Shown: piece by piece, positions 32,744-41,246 of the stretch
Layout: the number at the start of each line of letters is the position of its first letter
Numbering within the stretch: the stretch's first letter is position 1
Assembly (NCBI GenBank): GCA_018698795.1
Contig: JABIPG010000048.1
Span: 1-45,704, forward strand
Length of the DNA: 45,704 nt
Reading direction: 5' to 3'
DNA from: Rhodospirillaceae bacterium
Lineage (GTDB): Bacteria > Pseudomonadota > Alphaproteobacteria > Rhodospirillales > Casp-alpha2
The notes under the pieces: model-generated
What the model saw: the letters and a program-made list of their open reading frames with translations, nothing else
What the model was told of the DNA's origin: nothing
Database searches by the model: none
Position numbers and translations under genes: made by a program

Positions 32744-33094
32744 GGTATTTCTCCTCCTCCTGATTTCGCTATCTTATATTCTTCGATAGTCGGCTTCTTC
32801 GATGGTCGGTGGTTTATATTTTATGCCGACAGTCTCGGAAGAAGATAGCGTAAATAAGTTTCCCTGATCGATGCAATCATATTCGAAAATTATAAAACAT
32901 CAAGTGTGAAACCATAATAATTTCGTGGACATGTGAATGCGTCTTAATTTCGTTACATCACAATAATTTGAGCACTCACAATTTCTAACCTGGCGGCTAC
33001 CCATTGCGGTCGTTGCACGAGGCCGTTAACATATATTCTAAATTTCGCATGTATGGCGGGGCTGATGATCAGTCCGTAAAGGGAGGATTCTCAT
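32744..33094. promoter_or_regulatory. Divergent soxX / soxW-2 control region
   Basis: AT-rich interval of 351 bases without a gene. Near soxX it has a direct repeat CTTCGATAGTCGG / CTTCGATGGTCGG (about 32780-32808). Near the second soxW it has CATATATTCTAAA-TTTCGCATGTATG (33030-33055), a partial palindrome whose halves match at 10 of 13 positions. CATATATTCTA is identical to 15403-15413 upstream of aprM. Promoters for both sox units must lie here; exact boxes are not clear. Confidence 0.6.
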
Positions 33095-33724
33095 ATGAAA
33101 TCGCGTGTTTTCTTGATTGCGCTGGCGTTGTTGATGGGCTTGGCCATTGCGCCAAATCATGCTCAGGCGGAAGCGAAAAAACTGCCCATGGTAGAGGCCA
33201 ACGAGTCGGGCCTGTACGCTCAGCCATGGTTCAAGGAGACCTTCCTTGATTTGAAAGAGGACATGGCTGAGGCGAAAGCCGAAGGAAAGCAATTGGTTGT
33301 GTTTTGGGAGCAGAAAGGTTGCCCCTACTGCCGCGAGACCCATGCCGTCAACCTGCGCAAACCCAAGACCGTTGACTACATTAAGAAACATTTCTTTGTC
33401 GTGCAGCTGAATTTGTGGGGCGATCGCGAGGTGGTGGATGTGGACGGTACGCCGACAACCGAAAAGAAACTCGCCCGTAAACATCGGGTGCAGTTCACGC
33501 CGACAATTCAGTTCTTCCCCCAAGACCCACCGAAAGAGGCTGGTGTCTCAAGCCGCGACTATGAGGTATGGCGGCTGATGGGCTATTGGAAGCCGTTCCA
33601 TTTTCATCACACCTTCCAGTACGTGCACGAGAAGGGCTACGTTTCGCAGCCCAATTTCCAGCGCTGGCTGTCAGCGGTGGCCGAGGAATACCAGGCGCAG
33701 GGAAAAGAGATCAATCTTTGGTGA
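33095..33724 (+). CDS. soxW: SoxW-like thioredoxin, copy 2
   Basis: 209 residues with a Sec-type signal peptide (MKSRVFLIALALLMGLAIAP). The redox motif CPYC (C76, C79) lies in EQKGCPYCRETH and the cis-Pro motif in QFTPTIQFFPQ, both nearly identical to copy 1 at 26473. The C-terminal part GYWKPFHFHHTFQYVHEKGY is also shared. The export signals differ (Sec here, Tat-like in copy 1), so the two may serve different partners of SoxV. It diverges from soxX and ends at a GC-rich hairpin. Confidence 0.88.
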   Translation: MKSRVFLIALALLMGLAIAPNHAQAEAKKLPMVEANESGLYAQPWFKETFLDLKEDMAEAKAEGKQLVVFWEQKGCPYCRETHAVNLRKPKTVDYIKKHFFVVQLNLWGDREVVDVDGTPTTEKKLARKHRVQFTPTIQFFPQDPPKEAGVSSRDYEVWRLMGYWKPFHFHHTFQYVHEKGYVSQPNFQRWLSAVAEEYQAQGKEINLW

Positions 33725-33744
33725 TCGTCTGAATGTCAGCATGT

Positions 33745-33770
33745 GGCGGCGAGGGTGTTCACTCGCCGCC
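33745..33770. terminator. GC-rich hairpin between converging soxW-2 and yeeE
   Basis: GGCGGCGAG and CTCGCCGCC form a perfect 9-bp stem around an eight-base loop. It overlaps the end of the yeeE coding region. There is no T-tract, so it is a likely 3'-end stabiliser or weak bidirectional terminator. Confidence 0.6.
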
Positions 33771-34862
33771 GAACATCGCCTTCAAGGCGCCGCCGAAGGA
33801 GCCTTCTTCCAGGTATTTCATGCCATAAACGCCGCCGGCGATAATTGATACCAGCGCAATGAGCGAGCCCACCGCCAGCGTCGACATGCCGGTCAGGCCC
33901 TGGCCGATGGTGCAGCCGAGCGATAGAATACCGCCCACTCCCATTATCGCCGCGCCAATGATATGGCGCACCATGTCGTCGGCATCGTTGAAAGCTTCGA
34001 GGCGAAACTCGCCCGAGGCTTTGGCGGCAATAAATGCGCCGAAGATGACACCGCCGACCACGGCTATGCCGAAGTTGATAGTGGCGCCGGAAAAGGTCAT
34101 CAGGTACTGCAAGCTCTCGCCCACGGGATTGACGAAGGTGAACGAGGCCAAGGGTGTCGGCTCGAAATCATCAAAACCAACAACACCGGTAACATACCAC
34201 GCGGCCGGCACCAGGGCGCCCAGGATCACACCACCGACAATATCACGTTTCGATTCGCGGAACTCGGCACTCTTGAAGCAAAACGCGAGCAAACCCAGAA
34301 CGACGAACGCGAAGACAATCATGCGTGCTGTCTCCGGGGCGATACCAATCAGGGCGGCAAGGATGTCGGGCATGCCTTGCGCCTCCAACCCCGCGGCTTC
34401 CAGGTCCATGTTGGCGGCACTCTCCAGTTCGACGCGCGCCAAGCCGATCAAGCCGCGCACCGTCATGTAGGCGAATAGCCCCAGCACCATGGCTACGACC
34501 AATGATTTTAAGTTGCCTGCACCTAGCCGCACCAACGTCTTGTTGCCGCACCCGCCGGTCATGGTCATGCCGAACCCGAACAGCAAGCCGCCAAGGATCG
34601 CCCCGGCCCAGCCGAAGTTGGTAGTGAGATAAATGGAACTGTTGAGGTCGACCAATTCCGACATGTGCATCAACTGGCTGCCGGTGACGGCGACCGCGAT
34701 GGCCAGCATCCACGAACGGAAGCGATTCCAATCGCCCATAAAAACCATATCTGATATGGCGCCCATGGTACAAAAGTTGGTACGCTGCGCCGTGGCACCG
34801 AAGGCCATACCCAGTACAAAACCGAGACCGGCAATGACCCAAATGATCGGAACGTCTTCCAT
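33759..34862 (-). CDS. YeeE/YedE family thiosulfate transporter (TsuA-like)
   Basis: 367 residues with about nine to ten hydrophobic segments. Three cysteines in repeated motifs are kept: C31 (RTNFCTMGA), C105 (GGCGNKTLVRLG) and C317 (GCTIGQGLTG). These correspond to the cysteines that hand thiosulfate through the hour-glass pore of TsuA/YeeE. The protein would import thiosulfate into the cytoplasm. It diverges from a tusA gene, a usual partner of yeeE. ATG 34862 is chosen because GAGGGG lies upstream. Confidence 0.9.
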   Translation of the reverse strand: MEDVPIIWVIAGLGFVLGMAFGATAQRTNFCTMGAISDMVFMGDWNRFRSWMLAIAVAVTGSQLMHMSELVDLNSSIYLTTNFGWAGAILGGLLFGFGMTMTGGCGNKTLVRLGAGNLKSLVVAMVLGLFAYMTVRGLIGLARVELESAANMDLEAAGLEAQGMPDILAALIGIAPETARMIVFAFVVLGLLAFCFKSAEFRESKRDIVGGVILGALVPAAWYVTGVVGFDDFEPTPLASFTFVNPVGESLQYLMTFSGATINFGIAVVGGVIFGAFIAAKASGEFRLEAFNDADDMVRHIIGAAIMGVGGILSLGCTIGQGLTGMSTLAVGSLIALVSIIAGGVYGMKYLEEGSFGGALKAMFGGE

Positions 34863-34914
34863 GATGATGGTACCCCTCAACGGTTTTGCCGTGCATAGGT
34901 TTTGTATAGCGAAT

Positions 34915-34936
34915 GTGATTCCACGGCAAGAATCAC
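34915..34936. promoter_or_regulatory. Symmetric operator between yeeE and tusA (ATTC-N8-GAAT)
   Basis: GTGATTC and GAATCAC are perfect 7-base inverted repeats around an eight-base spacer. The core ATTC-N8-GAAT agrees with operators I recall for SqrR-type persulfide repressors. It lies between the two divergent starts and overlaps the likely -35 zone of the tusA promoter. Confidence 0.65.
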
Positions 34937-34948
34937 TTTACAAAAAAG

Positions 34949-34954
34949 TATAAT
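34949..34954 (+). promoter_or_regulatory. tusA: Candidate -10 box of tusA
   Basis: A perfect TATAAT lies 75 bases before the tusA start and 12 bases after the symmetric operator. A canonical -35 is not visible at 17-base spacing (GCAAGA), so the promoter may be weak or activated. Confidence 0.5.
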
Positions 34955-35028
34955 GATATTTTCTGTGCACGGTGATAAACTTTACGTGTGGCGGTTAGAC
35001 CACGCAGTTGAAAGGAAACGGGAACGTT

Positions 35029-35253
35029 ATGGCGACAGAAACTCTCGACGCGAAGGGGCTCAATTGTCCCATGCCGATTATGAAGGCGAAAAAGGCGATG
35101 AAGGGCCTGAGCTCGGGCGATACTTTGGCAATTGAAGCCACCGACCCCGGCTCGGTCAAGGATTTCGAAGCCTTTTGCCGCGCCACCGGCAACGAACTGG
35201 TGGAATCGGGTGAGGACGGCGGAATCTTCAAGTTCCTGCTCAAAAAGGGCTGA
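35029..35253 (+). CDS. tusA: TusA-family sulfur carrier
   Basis: 74 residues. Cys13 in LNCPMPIMKAKKAM is the CPxP motif of TusA-type carriers, and the second half has SVKDFEAFCRATGNEL typical of the fold. TusA moves persulfide sulfur inside the cytoplasm from thiosulfate or rhodanese sources to oxidation enzymes (rDsr or sHdr in sulfur oxidisers). ATG 35029 has AAAGGAAACGGG upstream. It diverges from yeeE, a transporter that likely supplies its sulfur. Confidence 0.93.
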   Translation: MATETLDAKGLNCPMPIMKAKKAMKGLSSGDTLAIEATDPGSVKDFEAFCRATGNELVESGEDGGIFKFLLKKG

Positions 35254-35262
35254 TCGAGCCCG

Positions 35263-36261
35263 TTACGGTTCCAGCACGACCTTGCCGACGGATTGCCGGC
35301 CGAGGACGACGTTCATGGCATCATTGAATTGATCAAGCGGAAACCGGTGGGAGACCTCCGGTTGCAGTTGGTCGGCATTGAACATGGAAGCCAAGTCGGC
35401 GTGCAGAGCATCGATTTTATCGACGTGTCCGCGGCCATCGTCACCTGGGCCCCAGCCCATGTAGGTGCCGAAGTTCAGCCCGATAATCGACATGTTCTTG
35501 ACCAACAATAAATTGATCGGCGGTTTCGGAATGTCACCCGATGCGTACCCCAACGTAATCAGCCGCGATTCCCGACCCATGGCGCGAAGTGAATCGTACA
35601 ATATGTCGCCGCCAACCGGGTCAATGACCACGTCCACACCTTTGCCATCCGTCCAATCCTTGACGGTATCCCGGAAATTCGACGTCGCGTAGTTGATGGT
35701 CAAATCAGCGCCGTGGCGTTCGGCGACGGCGCATTTTTCATCCGTGCCAGCGGTGGCGATAACCTGGGCGCCCTTCGCCTTGGCAATCTGCACGGCGGCC
35801 ATGCCGACGGCACCCGCTGCACCGTGTACTAATACGGTTTCACCAGCGTGCAACCGGGCTTTCCATATCAGCGCGGCGTACGAGGTTGGGTAGGACGTGA
35901 CCATCAATGTCCCTTGCGCAAAATCCATGCCGTCGGGCAGTGAGCGGCAATGATAATCGTGCGCAATGACCTGCTCGGCGAACCCGCCATAGGTAACCCC
36001 TGCGAAAACACGATCACCTACGCAAACGCCTTTGGCGGAATTTGATACCGCTGACACCACACCTGCTACCTCAACCCCTGGGATGAATGGCAACGCCGGT
36101 TTGACTTGGTATTTTCCCGCAACCGTCAGGCTTTGCGCAAAGCTGACTCCGGCGGCCTTTACATCGACCAAAACCTCTCCAGCCGCCAGGATTGGCGTTG
36201 GCATATCTTTGATGGTCATGTTTTCGAACGGGCCGAATTCGTCGCAGACGATAGCGCGCAT
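35263..36261 (-). CDS. NAD(P)H:quinone oxidoreductase, zinc-independent MDR family
   Basis: 332 residues of the medium-chain dehydrogenase fold. The catalytic domain start (EFGPFENMTIKDMPTP) lacks the zinc-binding cysteines of alcohol dehydrogenases. The NAD(P) loop reads VHGAAGAVGMAAVQIAKAKGA and the DPVGGDILYDSLRAM segment matches quinone oxidoreductases. It transfers hydride from NADPH to quinones or enones in the cytoplasm. It is the last gene of a minus-strand run that includes wecB and wecC, and converges with tusA at a 9-base gap. Confidence 0.87.
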   Translation of the reverse strand: MRAIVCDEFGPFENMTIKDMPTPILAAGEVLVDVKAAGVSFAQSLTVAGKYQVKPALPFIPGVEVAGVVSAVSNSAKGVCVGDRVFAGVTYGGFAEQVIAHDYHCRSLPDGMDFAQGTLMVTSYPTSYAALIWKARLHAGETVLVHGAAGAVGMAAVQIAKAKGAQVIATAGTDEKCAVAERHGADLTINYATSNFRDTVKDWTDGKGVDVVIDPVGGDILYDSLRAMGRESRLITLGYASGDIPKPPINLLLVKNMSIIGLNFGTYMGWGPGDDGRGHVDKIDALHADLASMFNADQLQPEVSHRFPLDQFNDAMNVVLGRQSVGKVVLEP

Positions 36262-36284
36262 GGGCTTGGATCCTTTCTGAAAGT

Positions 36285-37022
36285 TCAGGGAGAGCGCAGA
36301 TCCCTATAGGGGTTCCGACTAATCGCCGTTGCGACCATGGTGGTTAGGCTGGTGAGATCGAAGATCGGAAGATTCAATCGCGCCTGAATACGTTGGGCAA
36401 AGTGTGACATGTCCGTGCATTCCAAGATGACGGCACCCAGGTCCGGTGTTGTGCTTGCCAGTCGGTCCGCCGCATCTAGCAGTTCGGCTTCGATTTTGGC
36501 GAGGTCCATATCGTGGCGCTTGCCGTCCAAAATGACATCACGAAATTCCGGTTGGTCGTCCATGCCGACGATGGCGACGTCTGCCATATCAGCACCGACG
36601 GCTTGAAAATGCTTTGCTGTCAGGCTATCGGCGCTTGCGGTCATGACCCCAATGCGCCGCCCGCCGCCCAACATGCGCGACACCATCGGCACTTGGATCA
36701 GGCTGGAAACAAAAACTGGAACGCTGACCGCGTCGGCGATTTCGCGCTGATAAAGCGCAAGGAAACCACAGCTTCCGGTGATCGCACCAGCGCCCTCATC
36801 TTCCAAATAGCGCGCTGCATCGAGGACAAGTTCCAATACCTTGTCGCCGGGCTCACGCAGCAGCCGAGCCACGGTGACTCCTTGTACACGCGGGCTGAAA
36901 AGCACAGGGAACGAGAGCGAACCCGGATTTTTGATATGCCCCGGCGGTTTGGGAAATCTCGAGTCGAGCGAGATGACCCCGACCGGTTTGCCCGAAATGT
37001 TGTGACCGCCTTGCATGACCAT
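36285..37022 (-). CDS. Aspartate/glutamate racemase-family protein
   Basis: 245 residues with the two cysteines of the family in symmetric half-domains: Cys85 in GSCGF and Cys202 in LECTDM. These act as acid and base in PLP-independent racemases and in hydantoin or maleate relatives. ATG 37022 follows CGGAGGCG. The gene is 15 bases after wecC and before the quinone oxidoreductase, so they may be co-transcribed. The substrate is not clear from sequence. Confidence 0.83.
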   Translation of the reverse strand: MVMQGGHNISGKPVGVISLDSRFPKPPGHIKNPGSLSFPVLFSPRVQGVTVARLLREPGDKVLELVLDAARYLEDEGAGAITGSCGFLALYQREIADAVSVPVFVSSLIQVPMVSRMLGGGRRIGVMTASADSLTAKHFQAVGADMADVAIVGMDDQPEFRDVILDGKRHDMDLAKIEAELLDAADRLASTTPDLGAVILECTDMSHFAQRIQARLNLPIFDLTSLTTMVATAISRNPYRDLRSP

Positions 37023-37037
37023 GAGATACGCCTCCGT

Positions 37038-38315
37038 TTAACGGACCTTGGTGCTCCAGGCGCCGCGAGAATCGATCACCCGCTTGTCCGATAGGCGAGC
37101 TGGGTCCATTTCCCGGAATTCCCGATGGTCGGTAAGCAGCGTAATGACCTGGCAGGTGTCCATAGCATCATCTAGCGAAGCGAGCTGAACATTGGAGAAT
37201 TCGTTCAAGGCTTTTGGAAGCGCCCGCACGTGCGGCTCGACCACCCAAATATCAAACCCGGCGTTCGCCAGAGCTTCGACGACCGCAACCGAGGCGCTTT
37301 CACGCAGATCATCGATGTCGGCTTTGTAGGACAACCCCAGGCAGGCAATTCGGGGCGTGTCCAGTCCGTCCGAGGCCGCAGACACAGCGGCGGCGATGCG
37401 CGCAGGGCGGCCATCATTAACGCCACGCGCCGCGCGGATCAGATCGGTTTCGTTGGGGGCTGAATCGACAATGAACCAGGGATCAACCGCAATGCAGTGC
37501 CCACCGACGCCGGGGCCTGGGTTGAGGATGTTGACGCGCGGATGGTGATTGGCGAGCGAGATGGCTTCCCACGGGTCGATGCCGAGCGTATCCGAGACGT
37601 TGGCCAACTCGTTGGCGAAAGCGATGGAGACATCGCGGTAAGCGTTTTCGGCCAATTTCACGAGTTCTGCGGTCCGTGCCGTGGTCAACAGACACTGGCC
37701 CTCGACGGCAATCTTATAGAGTGCCGCCGCGCGTTTAGCGCAACGCTCTGTAATGCCGCCGACAACGCGGTCGTTGCGGGTGAGTTCAATCAATACCTGG
37801 CCCGGCAAGACGCGTTCGGGGCTGTGGGCGATGCAAATATCGGCCATTTCACCGGCGTTGTGCGGAAAGCTCAAATCCGGCCGCTTTTGGGCTAGCCGGG
37901 CTGAAAAAGTCTCCGTGGTGCCGACCGGCGACGTGGACTCGACGATCACCACGTTGCCGGCCTCAAGAACCGGCGCCAAGCTGTCAGCCGCCGCATCAAG
38001 GTATGTCAGGTCGGGTTTGCGGTCTTCCGTAAACGGCGTCGGTACGGCGATGATAAACGCATCGGCAGGTGCAGGTGACTTGGCGGCGCGCAACTTCCCT
38101 GTGGCCACCGCGCCATTGACCAAAATATCGAGGTCGGGCTCAACGATATGCACCTTGCCGGCGTTGATCGTGGCAACGGTGTCGGGGTTGACGTCGACGC
38201 CCAGGACCTCCAAGCCGCGGCTGGCGAACACGGCCGCTGTCGGCAGACCGACGTAACCGAGACCGATAACGCAAAGCTTGGTGATGGAGCCGTCGCTCGT
38301 GTTGTCAGTGGGCAT
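37038..38315 (-). CDS. wecC: UDP-N-acetyl-D-mannosamine dehydrogenase
   Basis: 425 residues. The NAD loop [10 protein letters not shown] (17-26), the middle-domain lysine (AELVK, K220) and the catalytic Cys274 in [14 protein letters not shown] match UDP-ManNAc dehydrogenases. It oxidises UDP-ManNAc to UDP-ManNAcA for surface polysaccharide. It overlaps the end of wecB by 11 bases, so the pair makes a ManNAcA precursor. Other UDP-sugar dehydrogenases are less likely given the linked epimerase. Confidence 0.92.
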   Translation of the reverse strand: MPTDNTSDGSITKLCVIGLGYVGLPTAAVFASRGLEVLGVDVNPDTVATINAGKVHIVEPDLDILVNGAVATGKLRAAKSPAPADAFIIAVPTPFTEDRKPDLTYLDAAADSLAPVLEAGNVVIVESTSPVGTTETFSARLAQKRPDLSFPHNAGEMADICIAHSPERVLPGQVLIELTRNDRVVGGITERCAKRAAALYKIAVEGQCLLTTARTAELVKLAENAYRDVSIAFANELANVSDTLGIDPWEAISLANHHPRVNILNPGPGVGGHCIAVDPWFIVDSAPNETDLIRAARGVNDGRPARIAAAVSAASDGLDTPRIACLGLSYKADIDDLRESASVAVVEALANAGFDIWVVEPHVRALPKALNEFSNVQLASLDDAMDTCQVITLLTDHREFREMDPARLSDKRVIDSRGAWSTKVR

Positions 38316-39429
38316 GGGCGCGCCTGATCTCCTGAACTATTCGTGCCGCCGCCTTGCCGTCACCATACGGGTTGTGAGCGCGGCTCATGGTCGCATAGAT
38401 ATGTTTATCATCAAGCAGCAACCGGGCTTCGTTGACAATGGCTTCGCTATCCGTGCCGACCAATTTCACAGTGCCGGCTTCCACGGCTTCGGGACGTTCG
38501 GTCACATCGCGCATAACCAGCACGGGCTTGCCGAGCGAGGGCGCTTCTTCCTGAATGCCACCCGAATCGGTGATCACCATATGGCAGTTATCCATCAGGT
38601 ACACGAACGGCAGGTAATCCTGCGGCGCCAGCAGGTGGACATTGTCTTTGCCGCCAAGCAGCCGGTTGACTGGGACTTGAACATTGGGGTTCAGATGCAC
38701 CGGATAAACAATCTCCACATCATCGCGTTCAGCCAGCGCCGCCAGCGCCGTGCAAATGTTCTCGAACCCAGTGCCGAAGTTCTCGCGCCGGTGACCGGTA
38801 ACCAAGATTGTTCGTCTGCCGGATTTTAGGAATGGGAATGGCGCTGCCAGTTGTGACGATAGTTTCTCATCGCCCCGGAACTTCTCCACCACCTGCAGCA
38901 ATGCATCGATCACCGTATTGCCGGTGACGCTTAGGCCGTCCTCGGCAATGCCTTCGCGTCTCATATTTACGGCTGCGGATTCGGTCGGGGCGAAATGCAG
39001 GTCGCAAAGAGTGTCGGTCAATCGGCGGTTCATCTCTTCGGGGAAAGGCGCGTAGCGGTCTCCGGTCCTGAGGCCTGCTTCCACGTGGCCAACGGGAATT
39101 TTCGCATAGTATCCAGCCAATGCAGCCGCGAAGGTGGTCGTTGTGTCGCCATGTACCAAAATGCGGTCGGGTTTTTCTGCCGCCAGGACTTCCGAGACAC
39201 CGCTTAACACCGATTGGGTAATATGCGCCAAGTCCTGATTGGCGCGCATGACATTCAAGTCATGGTCGGGTCGGATATCGAAAAGAGAGAGCACGGAATC
39301 GAGCATTTCCCGATGCTGGGCAGTGACACAGACACGGCAATCCATATCTTCCGCCTTGGCCAAGGCATGGACTACCGGTGCCATCTTAATGGCTTCCGGC
39401 CGGGTTCCGAAGATATTGAGGATACGCAT
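38305..39429 (-). CDS. wecB: UDP-N-acetylglucosamine 2-epimerase (non-hydrolysing)
   Basis: 374 residues. The N-terminus [20 protein letters not shown], the HGDTTTT loop, [17 protein letters not shown] and the [10 protein letters not shown] motif are characteristic of WecB-type epimerases. It converts UDP-GlcNAc to UDP-ManNAc in the cytoplasm. ATG 39429 is preferred because the family alignment starts there; an in-frame start at 39474 adds 15 unmatched residues. Followed by wecC. Confidence 0.94.
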   Translation of the reverse strand: MRILNIFGTRPEAIKMAPVVHALAKAEDMDCRVCVTAQHREMLDSVLSLFDIRPDHDLNVMRANQDLAHITQSVLSGVSEVLAAEKPDRILVHGDTTTTFAAALAGYYAKIPVGHVEAGLRTGDRYAPFPEEMNRRLTDTLCDLHFAPTESAAVNMRREGIAEDGLSVTGNTVIDALLQVVEKFRGDEKLSSQLAAPFPFLKSGRRTILVTGHRRENFGTGFENICTALAALAERDDVEIVYPVHLNPNVQVPVNRLLGGKDNVHLLAPQDYLPFVYLMDNCHMVITDSGGIQEEAPSLGKPVLVMRDVTERPEAVEAGTVKLVGTDSEAIVNEARLLLDDKHIYATMSRAHNPYGDGKAAARIVQEIRRAHAH

Positions 39430-39604
39430 CAATATGTTTGTCCGTCGCAATGGGAAGCCGCCTGCACCCCGCAATCAGAGGATGGATATCGCGGCCCTAC
39501 GCTTTAGGCAAGTGGAATGGCGATTTTTCCATAGGATTCAAGGAGATGTTGTCACCTCGCCGATGTCTGAGTAGTATCGCCAAAGAACTGGGCGTGGGGA
39601 TCAA

Positions 39605-40309
39605 TTGAGACGACCCTTGTATCATACTATGTGCGGCGTTCTGGGCTTTTGCGCGGTGTTTCTTCTGGGCATACCCGCTTCGGCGGCGGAGTTCGGCTTC
39701 TCCGGCATGCACGTGCAGGGCATGAAGCCGGCGATTGCGCAGGCGCTGGGCATGAAGAAAGCCGAGGGCGTGCTCGTGCGCGATGTTGCGCTCGGAGGGC
39801 CGGCCGACAAGGCCGGTGTTTTGCGCGGTGATCTAATTCTTGAATTTGATGGCGTTGAAATTGATACCTTTAAACGGCTCGTCGGTGTGGTTACCAAAAC
39901 CAAACCCGGCCAGAAGGTCAAACTTGAGGTCAGCCGCGCAAATGGCTAAAAACAGCTTCAGTTGACTTTAGGCATGAAGCCGCCATCGTGGAAGGTCAGT
40001 AAGGGGGCGGTCATCGCGTTTACCGAGATCGGTATCACTCTTGCGGCCGTGACGCCGAAAATCCGCAAGCGGTTCGATATCCGATGGGGCTCTATCGGAG
40101 TTTTGGTCACCTTGATTGACCCGGATTTCGTCGGGCGAATGTTACTGAAGCGCGGCGATATGATTGTCCAGATCAACCAAAAGCCGGTGTGGCAACCGCA
40201 ACAAATCCGGGATGCCTATGACGCGGCGAAAAAGGATGGTCGCAAACAGCTCTTGATGCTGGTTGAGCGCGTCAACGGTTATGAATTCATGATGCTGCCA
40301 GTGAAATAA
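39605..40309 (+). pseudogene. Double-PDZ exported protein split by an in-frame TAA
   Basis: Two reading frames (39605-39949 and 39962-40309) are in the same frame and separated only by TAA at 39947-39949, 12 bases before the next Met. The first half has a signal peptide (start TTG 39605, RRPLYHTMCGVLGFCAVFL) and a complete PDZ domain (GVLVRDVALGGPADKAGVLRGDLI). The second has another PDZ domain (VLVTLIDPDFVGRMLLKRGD). Read through the stop, the two make one protein of about 234 residues with tandem PDZ domains. It is probably a recent nonsense mutation, an assembly or sequencing error, or a readthrough site. Confidence 0.75.
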
Positions 40310-40310
40310 C

Positions 40311-40342
40311 TGACCAGTAAACTCACTGACCAGTAAACTCAC
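40311..40342. repeat. Tandem 16-base duplication
   Basis: TGACCAGTAAACTCAC is repeated twice in perfect tandem immediately after the stop of the second PDZ half. It is a simple local duplication without obvious function. Confidence 0.85.
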
Positions 40343-40356
40343 CAATAGCTCAGGGT

Positions 40357-41115
40357 TCAGCTGCCGCGCGCTTCGGCAACCAGTTTTTTCAATGTTTCGA
40401 AATCCACGGCACCGGGGACCAACTGTCCGCCGACAATGAATGCTGGGGTGCCGTTGATGTTCAAGGCTTCCGCCAATCGGAAGTTCTTGCCCAAGGCTTC
40501 ATCAATCCGCTTGTCGGCCATGGCTTTCTTTAAGGCCGGTGATTTGATGCCGAATTTCTCTGCAACGCTGATGATCTTAGCCTCGTTGAGGTCGTTTCCG
40601 CGCATGGTCATTACGGCATCATGAAATGCCTGATACTTCTCCGGCGCCGTCTGCCAAACCGCCAACGCAGCGCGTGCTGCTGTCATCGACTGTGGGCCTA
40701 GAATGGGGAATTCCTTGAATACGTAGCGAATGCCCTTGTCTTGGGCGATGATCTTTTTGATCGTCGGGTGGACGCGTTTGCAATATCCGCAGCGATAATC
40801 GAAAAACTCAACAATCGTCACATCGCCCATAGGGCTGCCGCCGACGGGGCTGCTTGGATCGGAAAGCAGTTGATCTTTGTGGGTAAGCAGAGCCGATTTG
40901 GCACGTTGCTTGTCGTCGGCTTCACGTCGCGCCTGATGGCGTTGCACGGCCTCCAACAGAACCTCCGGATGATCGAGGATGTAGCGCTCGATTAATTTTT
41001 CCAAATGCTTTTTCTGAGCATCGGAAAAGCCGTCATGAGAATCGGCCGCGGCGACGCCTGGGAAAAGAACCAATGAAATAACGGCAAGTATTTGGAAAAA
41101 ACGAAAGTGCCACAT
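40357..41115 (-). CDS. DsbA/Com1-family thiol oxidoreductase
   Basis: 252 residues with a signal peptide (FRFFQILAVISLVLFPG), a helical region (about 30-80) and a thioredoxin-like domain with CGYC (C109, C112) in FFDYRCGYCKRVHP. The GTPAFIVGGQLVPG motif supplies the cis-Pro. Such proteins make or shuffle disulfides in the periplasm. ATG 41115 has GGAGTC nearby. It is likely transcribed alone; its Cys handling could support the many exported thiol proteins here, but this is general. Confidence 0.88.
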   Translation of the reverse strand: MWHFRFFQILAVISLVLFPGVAAADSHDGFSDAQKKHLEKLIERYILDHPEVLLEAVQRHQARREADDKQRAKSALLTHKDQLLSDPSSPVGGSPMGDVTIVEFFDYRCGYCKRVHPTIKKIIAQDKGIRYVFKEFPILGPQSMTAARAALAVWQTAPEKYQAFHDAVMTMRGNDLNEAKIISVAEKFGIKSPALKKAMADKRIDEALGKNFRLAEALNINGTPAFIVGGQLVPGAVDFETLKKLVAEARGS

Positions 41116-41246
41116 CAGAAAGACTCCATGAAAATTTGTCTGCATCATTCACAGTTTGATCCTTGGCGGCAAGTGCGGAACGCCCTTGAATGACGAAATC
41201 GTGTTCGTTCGACGGAGGAGGGGAATTGAACCATGGGGTATGCGGA

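Noticed and set aside
34243-34929. 228-codon frame overlapping yeeE on the same strand
   Set aside because: Out-of-frame shadow of the membrane protein gene; no domain.
39947-39949. Recoding of the PDZ gene stop as a non-standard amino acid
   Set aside because: The codon is TAA, not TGA or TAG, and no recoding structure is visible; a nonsense mutation or sequence error is simpler.
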